From Melanocharis versteri (Eukaryota; Chordata; Aves; Passeriformes; Melanocharitidae): DNA of 64,000 nucleotides. Of the stretch, positions 12,501-24,822 are shown piece after piece. How positions within the stretch are numbered: position 1 is the first letter of the stretch; every line of letters starts with the position of its first letter. A model generated the notes under the pieces. It was not told the origin of the DNA. It saw only the letters and a list, made by a program, of their open reading frames with translations, and did no database searches. Where the stretch lies: contig VZTG01001100.1 in NCBI GenBank assembly GCA_013397845.1, forward strand, positions 310,001 to 374,000, read 5' to 3'. Made by a program: the position numbers and the translations under genes.

Positions 12501-15500
12501 TGTACCAAAAACTGAATAATCAGGGTAAATTGGGCCTCACAAATTGATTCCTGTTAATGTAATGTCAGAGAAATAAAATACCACTTTTCTTGCTGACAAA
12601 GATGCACAGTAAATCATGACTATATTTGGCTGCAAATAGCTCTATTCAGTGAGGTTAGCCTATGTATTTTATTCATTGATTGCCCATATTGCCTGTACAC
12701 TCACTTGTAATCTTGTTCAGGTCTGCATTGAGTCATGTAGATTTTGGAGATACAGGAAGAAAGGCAAGGTGGAGAACTCGTCCCAGCTCAGACCTCATCT
12801 GTATAATCACTGTTGACACAAACAGTCTGAGCTTCTTGGCACAGAGGACTTTGACCTGGAGCAGGACATAGCTAGCAAAGACAATATATATGAAGCCTAT
12901 GCTCTCAAAACCAATGCACCGGTGCACATATGGCTTCTTTCATCTGTTTCCCCATACTAGTTCATCAAAATAATATATATAGAAAGCTACTGTCATGTAT
13001 TTTTCTTATAACAGTAAAGCAGAAACTTCACAAACTTCCTTCTTCAACTTGTAGTGCTTCTTCTGTTAAAATGTAAGGTATGTATCCAGCAAGAATTTTT
13101 ATGGCTGCTGGTGTCACGCCATTTTTTTTTTTTTAAGAAAAAAGAATTATGTTTGGAACATTATATTCTCCCCTGTAGCCAGATTTATTACATTAAATAT
13201 CTTGATTTTTCTTAACAATGCAGCCAATGAGCTTGGCTTCTTAGCCCTTACTTTGGTATTCACAACTGGCCCAAGGAGTTAACCAACAGACAATCATTTT
13301 GGAATGCAAGTGCCAAAGACAAACCAAAACAAATCCAAATGTCACTTTACTGTACTTAAACATTCTGAGCTTTGGGTCATGGTTTTGCCATAGGTCTGGA
13401 GGACCAAACGAGATTTGTGGGATTTGACTGAGATTGTGACAAGGGTGTGTGTTGCTCTGTTTTCTGGTTTCTCTGTCCGAGGAAGTGAAACTGGTCAGAA
13501 AAATGTTGCCCTTGAACTGCTTTTTCAGGGTAGAGTTCATGACAAAAGTGTGCCACAAAATTTTCAAATCTAAAAGTGGTAATTTAAAAACAAACAATTT
13601 TATTTTTCAGAAGTTTATTGTTCTTAAGCAGGACTACTTAAAAGGAAAAGAAGCTGTCGTTTATTTTGTCATCTTCAAGGGGAAATAGAGGAAGGAATAA
13701 AAAAAGGAAAAGGATTTAGAAGATGACTTAGTCTTTCCTTTTACAGGCATAAATAATTTTTAAAACTTATGAGGTAATATTATTTTTGCATTTTTTCTTC
13801 ATCCAGCTCCTGTTAGAGTTATATGAGGACTAAGCATACAGCTGTAGCTAGAATTTTATTGAAAAACCTAAATATAAAACTTCATTGACACGAAGAATCA
13901 CACTTCATTAGACCACATAAAAGGACGCAAAGTGTAGATGCCAGGTCAGAATGTTCACTGCAAAGGATTATATTAAATTTAAAGATGTCTGAAAACAGAA
14001 GTAGCAGGTGTGCCTTGAAATTAATGTTCTACTTGCTGTGTAACAACTAATTGTTCCTTTTGGCTTTAAGTGTTGCAGCTATTTCCTTAGTTATGAAAAA
14101 GAAGGTCAAACGGGTTCTTTTCCGTCCTCCTCTTAAGAATATCCTTTTAAAAACATGCATAAAAACACAATAAATACTCAGAAGCATATTAAAAACCAAC
14201 AAACAAACAAGCCTGCCCCTAAAATGGAGGTAGGGTTGCAGGAAGTCATTTCACAATACCAGCTGAGCAGTTCTTGGCGAGCCTTGATTGTCCTTCCCTT
14301 CCAGTTCACAGAAAAATTCACATTTACTTCAACACTGTAAGGCTCTGCCTGTGATGCCATAAGCAATTTCTCTTGATTTCTGAACTCTCTCTGACTTCAC
14401 TAGATCCATGGTGCTCCAGTATTCTTATTTCTCAGGTGCTTATCCTTGCACTCTTAGCTAGATCAAGAGTTGCCCTGATATTCTTGTTTCTCAAGATCTT
14501 ATCATTAGAGGGTGTACCTGCAGCTGCTAGTTTTAATTGAATACAGTTTATAAATAATTTTAATCCCTATTTTTTTTTATATTTATAAAGCCTAAGTAAA
14601 ATAAATTTAAAAATAAGAAGGTTTTGGGCTGTATCAGTCAAGCAATAAAATTCACAGCCTTCTGGAATAAAATTTACTATTGTTGAAGAAACAATGTTTA
14701 AATTTAGATGGCTTACAGAGGTGCATATGGAACTTCTCACATTTAGGTCACAAGTTCAAACATGGTCTTCATTACCTGCAAATTAAAACTATCAATAACT
14801 GACATCTGTTACATAGCCAATATGGAATGAGCTGCTTTCTGAAGTGGGTAGCTCAGAAGACATAATTGGTGAACTTGTTTCTAAATGCACTCTAAACATG
14901 CACGTTTAAAGATGTTCGTTCTCAAAAATGAATAATCTTATGTCTCAGAAAGAAGTCAACAGTACCAACCCCTACAATTTGGCCCAACACTCTTACTACT
15001 TTTGTAATTGCAACAAGTAATACAATTTTGACATTAAGAGCCCTGTTGTGCCTGAAACTACTTTCTCAATGAAGTCAGAGCTTTCAATTAGGGTTCTTTA
15101 CATACGTGCCGATCTCTCAGTAGAGGTGAAGCTGATTGGCAAAGCAGAGTGGAAAAGCCCCTTGCCTGCACTAGGCATCTTCGATAGATCTTGGTCACAA
15201 ACCAGATCACTGTAAGATCCTGAAATGGCACTGTGTGCATTAGGAAACAGCCTACACTGCCTCTACATACCATTTTCAAAAACATCCCAAGAACATTTAT
15301 GAAGATGCCTACACAAGTGTAGACCACACTGAGTCAGTTCATTAAATTTGGGTTGTCCTCCAGAAGTAAGTTTGTCAAATTCATCACATAAAGCACATTG
15401 AACATTTGAAAAATATGAGAACAAAATTCAGAAAAGGTGAAAAATCCTCATATGATGACTGGGTGTGTAGGTTGTTTTCAGTATGTAAAACAGTCAGAAA

Positions 15501-18500
15501 ACACTCTGTCAGCTGATCTGTCTGCTACTCAGTGACCCAAGGCAGAGTTGCAGCAGTAGGTGAATGATCTTTTGTATAATCCTTCCTCTTCCACAAAAGC
15601 TTTTTGGATCCCGTAAGTGTTTCACCACTTTTTATTTATGAAGCAGTAAATTTTGTCACTGTTGATTATAGTGTAGCAAAATTGTTTTTAGTCATACTAT
15701 TCTGTTCTTCATTAATGCATCTGGAGGCATCTTTGGAAAACAATTGAAAGAAAGACTCAGTGACTACAACCTGGACATACTGAAGATCATATCACAGCTC
15801 TCATTCCTTTCATGCAGGAACTTTATAAAAGAGCAGTGCTGAATATGTAGCGTGTTCTTCCAAAGCTGGAAATTATCGCTGATTTAAATAACACTGCAGC
15901 ATCTTCTTTCCACTGCATATGTCGTGTACTTGAATGTGCCTCTTAATACACCACTAATATCAACATCAGTAAAGGCACCACTAAGAATGATATAATCCTA
16001 AACTCCGGAATTCAAGTATTTCAGCTGAAACTGATAAATGAGGCTATTCTTTTAGGAAAAAAACCCGAGGTTAATATGTTTGCTAAATGTGCTCACATAG
16101 TGAATACACAAACACAATCTCTTTTGTGGGTAAAATTCAGATTTTAGCTGGATATCAAATTTTGCCGTAGAAAAGGAAATGCTTTGATGGAAGCAATGGC
16201 ATTCTACTAAGTAGCATGCATTCAGGGCAGACTTTCAAAGACATGAAGGGCGCTTGGATACATCAGTTAGGTACCTCATGGATCTTCATGCCTTTGAAAA
16301 AACATCCTCTCTTGCTCTGTTAGGATTTTGTTAATGCAGAATTTCTCTTCTTTTATGACTCATCTCTATCATGTCTTTGCTGTAAATAAAACATATTCTT
16401 GGTTTTATAAATATGTTGATAGGCAGCACAGAAAGCATTAATCATTGTAAAGCTGAAGGATACTTAGCAAAAGTGAAGTGTACGAATTGAAAATATTGAT
16501 TTAAATTGTATTAAATGGCTAAAAAAAGCTCTATTCTATCTCACTATTTTCACACCAGAAAGGTCATTTTATCATACAGGAAAACAATAAAATTTCTATT
16601 TTTCTCATTAAAAAAAAAAAAAAGACAGTGAAACAAAGATATTTAAAAACATGTTATTTAGCACTAATATTAAGAAGTTATAGAACACATTGACAAATAT
16701 AGAACACTACCTTTTCCATAATTTTTTCATACAAATAAGAAAATGCTTAAATACTGTAGTATGTAAGTATATACCTAGTGGGAGCAATTTTCATATTTAG
16801 CTAACTAAAGACAGATGCTTACATATCAATCAGCATTTAATTTATTATAGGTGAAAATTGGAAACCAAGTCTTTGTTCTGTGTGGATCTTCAGCAAAATT
16901 GCTGTTCACTTCAGGATGACTGTGACTTCCTCACTCCTGTTTAAATGCTAACTAATGGCAGTGTTATGTATACTACTGAATGCTAAATTGTCCCTGTAGC
17001 AAGGTAAAGACAAAATTAATGGGATTTCATTTTAAAACTTTCCAGCTTCAGATTCAGAGAAAGTCAAAATACTTCTTTTTTTATGTTAATAAAAACATCA
17101 AAATTAGCTAAATGGAACATCAAAAGCAAATGATTGTAAACAGAAGTGGCTATTTTTGTTGTATTAGAAGAGGAAATTGCTCAAAATTGCTCTTGTAAAA
17201 ATGCTGTATTTAATACTTTAAATTTTTGAGAACTGTTTTACTATTATTGATCATTACATCAAATTATTGCTGGCTGTTGCTCATTCTTGGTTATACTGGT
17301 ACCAATAAATATGAATCGTTGTACAGTTTTGCATTTTTGTCCACAGCACTCAGGTTCAACACTGTAAGTGAAAAACTGTCCTTAAATATATCATTTAAAT
17401 GAGATTTAATATACTCATTATCGCCACATTTCCTTTTAAGTGTATTAAATCTTAATCAAGGACTTTTTAAGATCAGTACTATTACATTAATACTATTTCA
17501 TTTAGCAGCCAAACTCGAGACTCAAAAAAAGTTTGGTTAGTTTGATGAGACCCATGCGTCATTAAGATGTTTGTCAATTGACTAAATTTCTCTCTTTTTA
17601 GCCTTCATTATCAAAACCCAGGCTAGTAATTTTCTACAATTTTTTCCAGTCTTACTGAATACAGAGAGAAGTTCTGTGTCTGATAATACTCAACATGTAT
17701 GGCAGTTAGGGAGAGGAAATGTTTCAGATTTCAGTTAGTGATGAAGGCAGAATTTTCGGATTATCTGTTTAGTGAAATGAAAACTAATTTTTTTATATTT
17801 GACAAAAATACTACTGCAACTATGCCTGTGTGATATCTGTGATGTGGAGTCCTTCTTGAGCTTGCGCTTGTCAGGCTGGGAGGAAGGCACCTCTCAGGAA
17901 ATGTGGTTAATTTAATTTCCTGCCCAATTCATACTTCATGAAATGCAAATCCAAGACCCATAAGTAGGGCCGTAATTTTGAAACTAGTTACAATGCTGGG
18001 TGTGATTTGATTTGTCAAATATATTTCAATTGGTCAAATCCGCAAACTCCTCTTCATCCTCTGCTCCAGGCAGTGTGTCCCTGATGCTCCTCTTGGGCTA
18101 AGCCTGGAGATTATGCTGCTGCAGGGGAGAATCAGCTCAATCCCTTATTCGTACTCAGGGCCTGCCAGGGAAGGAGGTGGGTTAGTTTTCCAACAATTCG
18201 ACAAGCTGATCCAGCTCATAATGTTGTGTTTGCTAGATCCAATACAAGGTTGGGAGGGAAAAGGAAAGTGCAGGATCACCAGCAGCAGCAGCCCACAGTC
18301 ACACCAGTTGAGCGTGAGCTGAAACCACATCTCAAGTGCATGAAATCCCTGATTTACTGATACTACAATGTGAATAGTTAAGACAACCAGAGGATGAGTG
18401 GAAGGCATTGTGCTTTGACCGAAGTTCAAAGCAGCAGCAGACAGCTTTTCAGAGTATTTTATCAGCTGACTGTTGTTCTGGTTCTTTAACTTATCTTCAG

Positions 18501-21500
18501 TTAAGAGCTCTAAAATATTTACAAGAAAAGTCCTATAAAGATTCTAGAAGGAGCCTCATTCATAAATATCAAAATAATTACTCTAGACGGCTCACTTTAT
18601 GCCAGAGGAAGACTCTTCTGAGAATGCTCAGTGATTTCAGATTTTCTAGTCTGCTTGTGGAGGTATGCTAAGTGGCTGATCTTTGATGAAAATGGGTTAA
18701 TTTCAGTGAAATTACAGTATCTGATACTACTAGAAAGTCTATTTCTAGCCAATCGTTTACTAATTGGTAATCGGTGCAATAGAAAGTGAAAGTATGCCTT
18801 GCCATGAAAATTTTCAGGTTACTGAAAAAATTTTCAGGCACATAAGATAATCACTATGGTGACTTTATTTTTCTGTAGCAAGTCATACTGCTTTACATAT
18901 AACTACTCTGTAAGTAACTACAATCTTCCATACCATATTGTGACTATTTATATGCAGAGAGTTCTCACCAGCTCTCTAAGGACCCTCTTCATATCAAAGT
19001 TTAATTTGTATATGATAATTCAGTGTTAGGTCTCTTAGCAAAATTGCCCTAAGCAAATAGGCAATGCAACTGAAAAGGGTCATTTTTCTCTAAGAAATTT
19101 AATAGAGCATTACTTACACTTTAACATTCATCTGATAATCAAAACATATTTCATTCTTGTTATTTTTAGATATCATTAATTCAAAGGGGAAACTTGGATG
19201 TTTTCTCCAGTCTGTAACTCTCTTATGCAGATTCAAAAGACAAAAGCTGTATTGTCTGCTTCTAAGGAAAAACTGCTGGAGGCACTTCTTTTGTTTTTCT
19301 AATGAACACCATATGAAAACAGGCATAGAATAACTATTTACTTACATGTAGCGGTCTGCTAGGGTCTCTTACATGGTCTACTTTCCTCATCATGACACTG
19401 GTCAACCTAAGATTCTTCTCTTTTTCCCTATTATTTTTTGCAATGCAGTAGTTTGTTTATTATTTCGACCTGAATTTTTAATGATGGTGCTCTGTGTAAG
19501 GGTGAATGATATAATTATATATAGTTTACCAGACTTGAACACATCAAACAGCAATAATATTTAATAGTTTTAAACGCTACAGAGTCACTCTTGCTCATTT
19601 CCTTATTTCAAAGTTCAGATTTACTGTTGAATAACACCACAACTTTTATTGTTCCTGGTGCTAGAAGTTTCCCATTTGTCTGGTTAAGGATGATTTGGAG
19701 GGCATGTTGGAAGAGGAATGGATGTTTTTATAGGCTTTCCTGTATTAAACATCTATGGCTGGATGCGGTTTTGGTGATCGGATATAATGATTTACAGATT
19801 TGCTTTCCAGCCCAGCATTTTCTGCTGCATCAGTTCCATACCAGGCAGTTTGTGTATTTTCCTCAGTCTACTGACATAACAGCGCCAGTCACGTTGTGAA
19901 ATGCATCGGGCCTAGGCCTCCACAATGTTGCTGCCAAACAGAGGGAAACAGTAGCTGTATGCTAAGATACTGTTAGATGGGGCTTTTATCCCCTCATCTG
20001 TGTATGCAGATGCACACAATGAGTTGAATACAGCACTCCAAAAATAACACCATTTCTTTGCAAACACAATACAGGTACAGACATATATATATGTATTTCC
20101 CACCTATATTAATTTCTCTGTACTGGTTATTTCCTTCTTTCTGCATGACTAATTTTCTTATGGGTGAAAACCTGATCTACTCGTTTTAGTAAGTGTAACT
20201 TTGTTTTATAATGAAGAGTAACTTTTAGCAAACTTTTAGCAGATAAAATAGTTCCCTATATTAAACCTTACTTGAGAAATAAGAACACACAGTCCAGAAG
20301 AGACAGGCTGCACAAAAGCAAAAGTACAGAAAATGACTTGCAACTTCCCAGTTTCTCTGAAAGTTTCAGAACAACTAACCATTGCTAAAGATATATAGCA
20401 TTCCTTCCGTGAAGAATGACCTGTAGAAAATGTGCATCAAAAGCCAATGAAGTGAGGCAATGATTTATGTGCATCCCAGTATCAAAAGTGACTTTCAAAG
20501 GTGAGAGAGATGTTCTGAAAAAATTATTGCCCCTGCTTGAAAAAAAAAAAAAACACTTTCTCTTGAACCCAGTATATTAACATGAAATGGATAACAAATA
20601 TATCTGAAAGTGATTGCACAAATATTCAGTTCAAAGAAATCGTAGGTCACTGGTAGGATCTTATGTGGCCAAAGGCTTTTTTCTTGTGAAAAGCTTGATA
20701 ATTAAAAACACAGTTTGTACAGAATAAGTAGGCTACAGTTTTTCTCAACTATAAATTGAGTTAAATTTCTGTTAAATAAAAATATCGAGACACACCTAAC
20801 GCTATGAAATAAGAAATAGCATTTACATTGTTAGAAGAGCATTGGCAGAAATAACATTACATGAAGAGTTATTTTAAGTCTTGCTTCTCCCTGCTTATAC
20901 CTATTCTGTCTAAGATTGTAACTAATGGTGTGGCATCTGGCAACCATATTACCTCAGGCTGTGACCTTGTCAGTTCTTACAAAACTGCAGGAAAAGTTTC
21001 GCAGTGTAGGCATCAGGTTTGGATTTTTCTTTTAACTGTCTAGAAGCACAGAATCAAATATAGATACAAGCTACTCAGCTCTTTCATTTCTAAATAGCTA
21101 TACCTGCTTTCCTCACAACAGATTCTTTGAAGAGTTGCAGTTAGGTGTTTTGTAGGCAAAGAAACTGAGTGGCTGGCAGCTTTTGGTGAAGAGCAGTTCT
21201 TAAAACTTTACAGGGAGTCTACTTTATAATCCAAATGATTTTATATCATCCATCTTAAAGAAAAATATAGCAAAAGATAGCTGATTCTGCAAAATCGTGA
21301 AGTATTATCACAAAATTTTGTAGCCAGGAAACCTTGCAAAGTTGTGCATTTTTCCTATCTGTTCGAAAAGGATGCTGTTTTCATTACTAAAATGGGAATA
21401 TTAAGAATTTAAGTTCATTGTTATCTGACCAGGTTCAAAATCATATTTGTAGTTATATTCACAAATATTCTCTTTTCCACTTGCTGTCAAGACAGTAATG

Positions 21501-22878
21501 AAAAGAAGATAAACCAACATCCTCAGTCTGCTTTCTGGCAGAGGTCACTTTCTGTTAGATGAGGCTGTTACAGAGGGACTTTCTTTGTTCAGTCTCTGGG
21601 GAGTTTGTCACAGTATTTTCTCATTGCATGGCAGCGATCACTGCGGAGCAGTTTTTCATTTCAGAGACGATCATGTTGCATTAGGCACTGTGAGGAGTGG
21701 CATCTGGAGAAAGCCCATCAGTGCAGAAAGGAAAGTTAGGAGGAACATTAGCATTAGACATGAGTATGAAATCAGTGGTACCACAGAACAGGAAAGAAGT
21801 CTTGCTGAGTTGGTAATCTCCAGTCACCCATAGGCCATTTGGTTTCTCTGTTCAGCAGCTGACCATTTCATAGGGTTTTGTGTTTTTGTTTTGGTTTTTT
21901 TTTAACAGAACTTCTCATGGCTTCTTCAAAATTGTGAGAGAAAATTGTTCTTTTGCTGAAGAAGCTTTCTTAATTTCTTTCTCGCCCTACTGATGAAGTG
22001 CCTAAGACACAAAGAAGAAGAATTCAAAGAAAGGAACCATCAGGCAGTCAGGAGAAATCCTGTACCTCTGTACTTCCTTCAGTGTTGGGAATACAGCACC
22101 AGGCTTTTTTCTTCTGAAAATTGGTATAAGTAATGACCTTATGTACTATGTTTGTCCTTTATTAAAGATATTATCTAAATGTTTAATCCTTCTACTCACA
22201 TCATCACCCATTTTATTGAAAATTGCTGCCACAAGCTGATACTTTCAGTGCCCTTAAGTTGTGTTTTTCTTTATATAGCAGGTGAGAATAAACACAAACA
22301 AATAAAGCAATTCTCTTTGTTTCTTAGGATCACATATACAGAGAAGATAGATCTTTAACAGAATTTGCATTTCTCTGTATTCAGAAAACCCATAGTTTCA
22401 TCCAAGCATCCTTTTGGTAATGACATTAATGTTTGGAAGCTACCAGAATGTTTTCTGCATTTTTTTGATATCTAAAAGCCCATTTAAGCTCTACATGCTA
22501 CTTTAGCTGTAATCATAGGACTGGGTTAAGAAGCTCTACACACTATGAAAGATGCAAGTTACTGAAATAATGTTCGTATTCTGAAAACATATACCACTTC
22601 CAGGTAATGCAAGAAAATCAGAAATATATGTAACTAGAAACTGGATATTTCCTCAGAAGACATGTATCTTAGCACAGAAGTTACTTTCTATCTAGAAATC
22701 CTAAGCCATTTCCGGATCTGTGGGACGATTGCACAAGATATGCAGGAAGATTCTAGCATTGTGGTAGTCCAAAGGAAAACTACAATGGCAAAGTAATATC
22801 CAGCATTTCTGCAAGAAATCGTTCTTAAATGGAAGTTAATCAGATAAGTTACTGTGGATACAAACTTCTCTGACTGCC

Positions 22879-23822
22879 TGTAGTGGCTTGACCTTGGCAG
22901 GTGCTAGGTGCCCACCAGCTCCTTTCTCACTCCCTCTCCTGGCAAGGACAGGAAGAGAAAATTAGATGGAAAATTCGTGGGCTGAGGTAAACACAAGGAG
23001 ATTGTGCACCAATTATTACTATGAGCAAAACAGACACAACTTCGTCATTATTAATTTATTTTATTGCCTTAGAAGAATACAATAGAATTGTGAGAAAAAA
23101 AGACAAAATGGAAAACATCTACCCCTACCCCTTCCCCTTTCTTCCCAGGCTCAACTCCTTGAGTCCTCATTCCTCTGCGTCCTCACCTGTTGCCAGAGGG
23201 GAGGTCGGTCCATAACAGCTCCTCTGCTGTTCCTCCTTCCCCCCACTCTTTCCCTGTTCCAGCATGGGGTCCCTCCCATGTGGCACAGTCCTTCAGGAAC
23301 TGCTGCAGTGTGGCTCCTCTCCATGGAGTACAATCTTCAGGAAGATATTGCTCCAGCATGGGTCCCCCACCCCAGGCTGCAGTTCCTGCCGGCAGCCTGC
23401 TCCTGTGTGGACTCTCTCAGCATCCTTTAGGCCATGGCTGTCTTCTGAAGTGGGAGGTCATCCACGGGCTGCAGGAGGACAATCCGCATCACCATGGTCT
23501 TTCTTGGACTGCAGGGAATCTCTGACCTGGCACCTGGGGCACCTCTTCCCCCTCCTTTTCTGGCCTGGGTGTCTGCAGGGCTGTTTCTCTCACATTTTCT
23601 CTTCTCTCTCTCACAGCTGCTGTACAGCATCTTTAGCCTTTCCTAAATATTCCTTCCCAGAGGAGCCACTATGGCAGTGGGGCTGAGCTGTGCCCTGCGG
23701 TGGGTGGGCTGCAGCCAGCTGGAACTGTCTGTGTGTGCTGTGGGGCAGCCCCTGTTGTGTTCTCACAGAGGCTACTCCTGCAGCCCCCAGCTGCCAAAAC
23801 CTGGGCACCTACACCCAGCGTG
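22879..23822 (-). mobile_element. Solo LTR (944 bp) with 5-bp flanking repeat
   Basis: From TGTAGTGGCTTGACCTTGGC to the block ending GCCAAAACCTGGGCACC plus about 20 bp, this matches a common avian long LTR that I recognise. It is GC-rich, with repeated units around CTCCAGCATGGG in 23255-23400. CTGCC flanks it on both sides (22874-22878 and 23823-23827), consistent with a 5-bp target duplication. Two overlapping AATAAA signals on the minus strand at 23055-23065 suggest that the sense strand is minus. The terminal CA is mutated. No internal genes remain. Several open frames inside it are not genes. Confidence 0.8.
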
Positions 23823-23924
23823 CTGCCTCAGTGCTTCCTTAGCTGAAACCAAGTACAAGCTGGGGCCTGATGCACAAGGGGGTCAGTGGGACACAAGTGA
23901 ACAGATCAGCGATAGGACTAAAAC

Positions 23925-24526
23925 CTGAGGAGCACAGCCATTGCTGGTGTCAGCTCTGCAGATCTCACACAAGTAACGAATGCACAGTACTCGATAAGGG
24001 ACTCCTCGGTTTGGGCATGATCATCTTTGAATTTGGATAGTACTTGTGACCAGATTTTGAGGCATCCCTGAACATCTCCAACCTCAGCTGAAGGCAAGGG
24101 GAAGGACGTGCAGATGTTCAACACCTGAAATCCAGATACAGAGAAAGTCAGGATAATCGCTCAGACTCAATCTCATTTGAAGGTGCTTATAAAAATGTTG
24201 CATTGGAAGAGGTGCGAAACAGCAACAGCAAAAAGGCTCAAGTTGTAACACCTCCACGGTTCCTGCAGGCCTGTTTGGGCTGGTAGAGAAGCAGCCAGAA
24301 GCCCGTTCCATCTGAGCTAGAGCTTGAGCCAGCCTTTTGCCTTCAGCCGCTTGTTTTTTGTTCTGCATGTATGAAATAACTCATGTCCCTCACCTGTCTC
24401 TCAGCACTGCAGAGCAACTTCAATAGAAAGGGCAGCAAATTCATCCTGTGTGTCATGCCCCTCACCATGACACAAGTGCTTGATTATCTGCTGGGAAACC
24501 TCGCCAAGGGAATAAGTGCTTGTGGT
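23925..24526 (-). pseudogene. Decayed two-exon protein-like segment, family unknown
   Basis: On the minus strand two exon-like blocks have splice signals. Block A (24394-24526) ends ACAG|GTGAGG. Block B (23925-24124) begins after ATCTGGATTTCAG and ends CTCAG|GTTTTA. Block B reads openly as 66 codons (EVGDVQGCLKIWSQVLSKFK, then EYCAFVTC and LTPAMAVLL). Block A joins it in phase as NLLPFLLKLLCSAERQ, but its upstream half reads well only in another frame (YSLGEVSQQIIKHLCHG), implying a frameshift near 24455-24470. The amphipathic Leu-rich pattern resembles HEAT-type or exportin-like helical proteins, which is only an impression. The LTR at 22879-23822 lies about 100 bp beyond block B. I do not recognise the parent gene. 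A chance open frame remains possible. Confidence 0.35.
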
Positions 24527-24800
24527 CTGAGTACCACTTCCATTATTAAATACTGATTTATTTAATGTCAGTATCAAATATGCTGCTAATAGTCAAAATT
24601 TGTCTAGTCATATTTAGCATATTAAACTGAGGTAAGCTTCCCTGTTAATCCTTAAATCCAAAGGATTTATCCATAAATTCAAAGTAAACTTGAAAGCTTC
24701 TCGGTAAAAGCAGCTTTCATAGTGAAGGATCTAAATGCTAAACAGACTTGACAAGTCTTCTCTCTCTCTGTTTGTCCAATCTATATTCTCTGTAAGAAAG

Positions 24801-24822
24801 TAGGAAAGGAAAGGAAAGGAAA
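24801..24822 (+). repeat. GGAAA microsatellite
   Basis: About four GGAAA units in an AT-rich context. Confidence 0.9.

Larger units (their letters stand above)
8546..22878. other. Gene-free intergenic sequence
   Basis: AT-rich and single-copy in appearance, with stops in all frames. Apart from the palindrome and CTCF-like motif near 8.7-8.9 kb it shows only short low-complexity runs: AAAG repeats at 9511-9530 and A runs at 11881-11894 and about 16611-16623. Frames of up to 147 codons (10359-10802) lack recognisable domains. Confidence 0.6.

Noticed and set aside
13241..13597. 118-codon minus-strand frame
   Set aside because: No recognised motif, and mixed composition expected by chance.
23190..23928. 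Open frames of 85-140 codons on both strands
   Set aside because: They fall almost wholly inside the GC-rich solo LTR, which carries no coding region.
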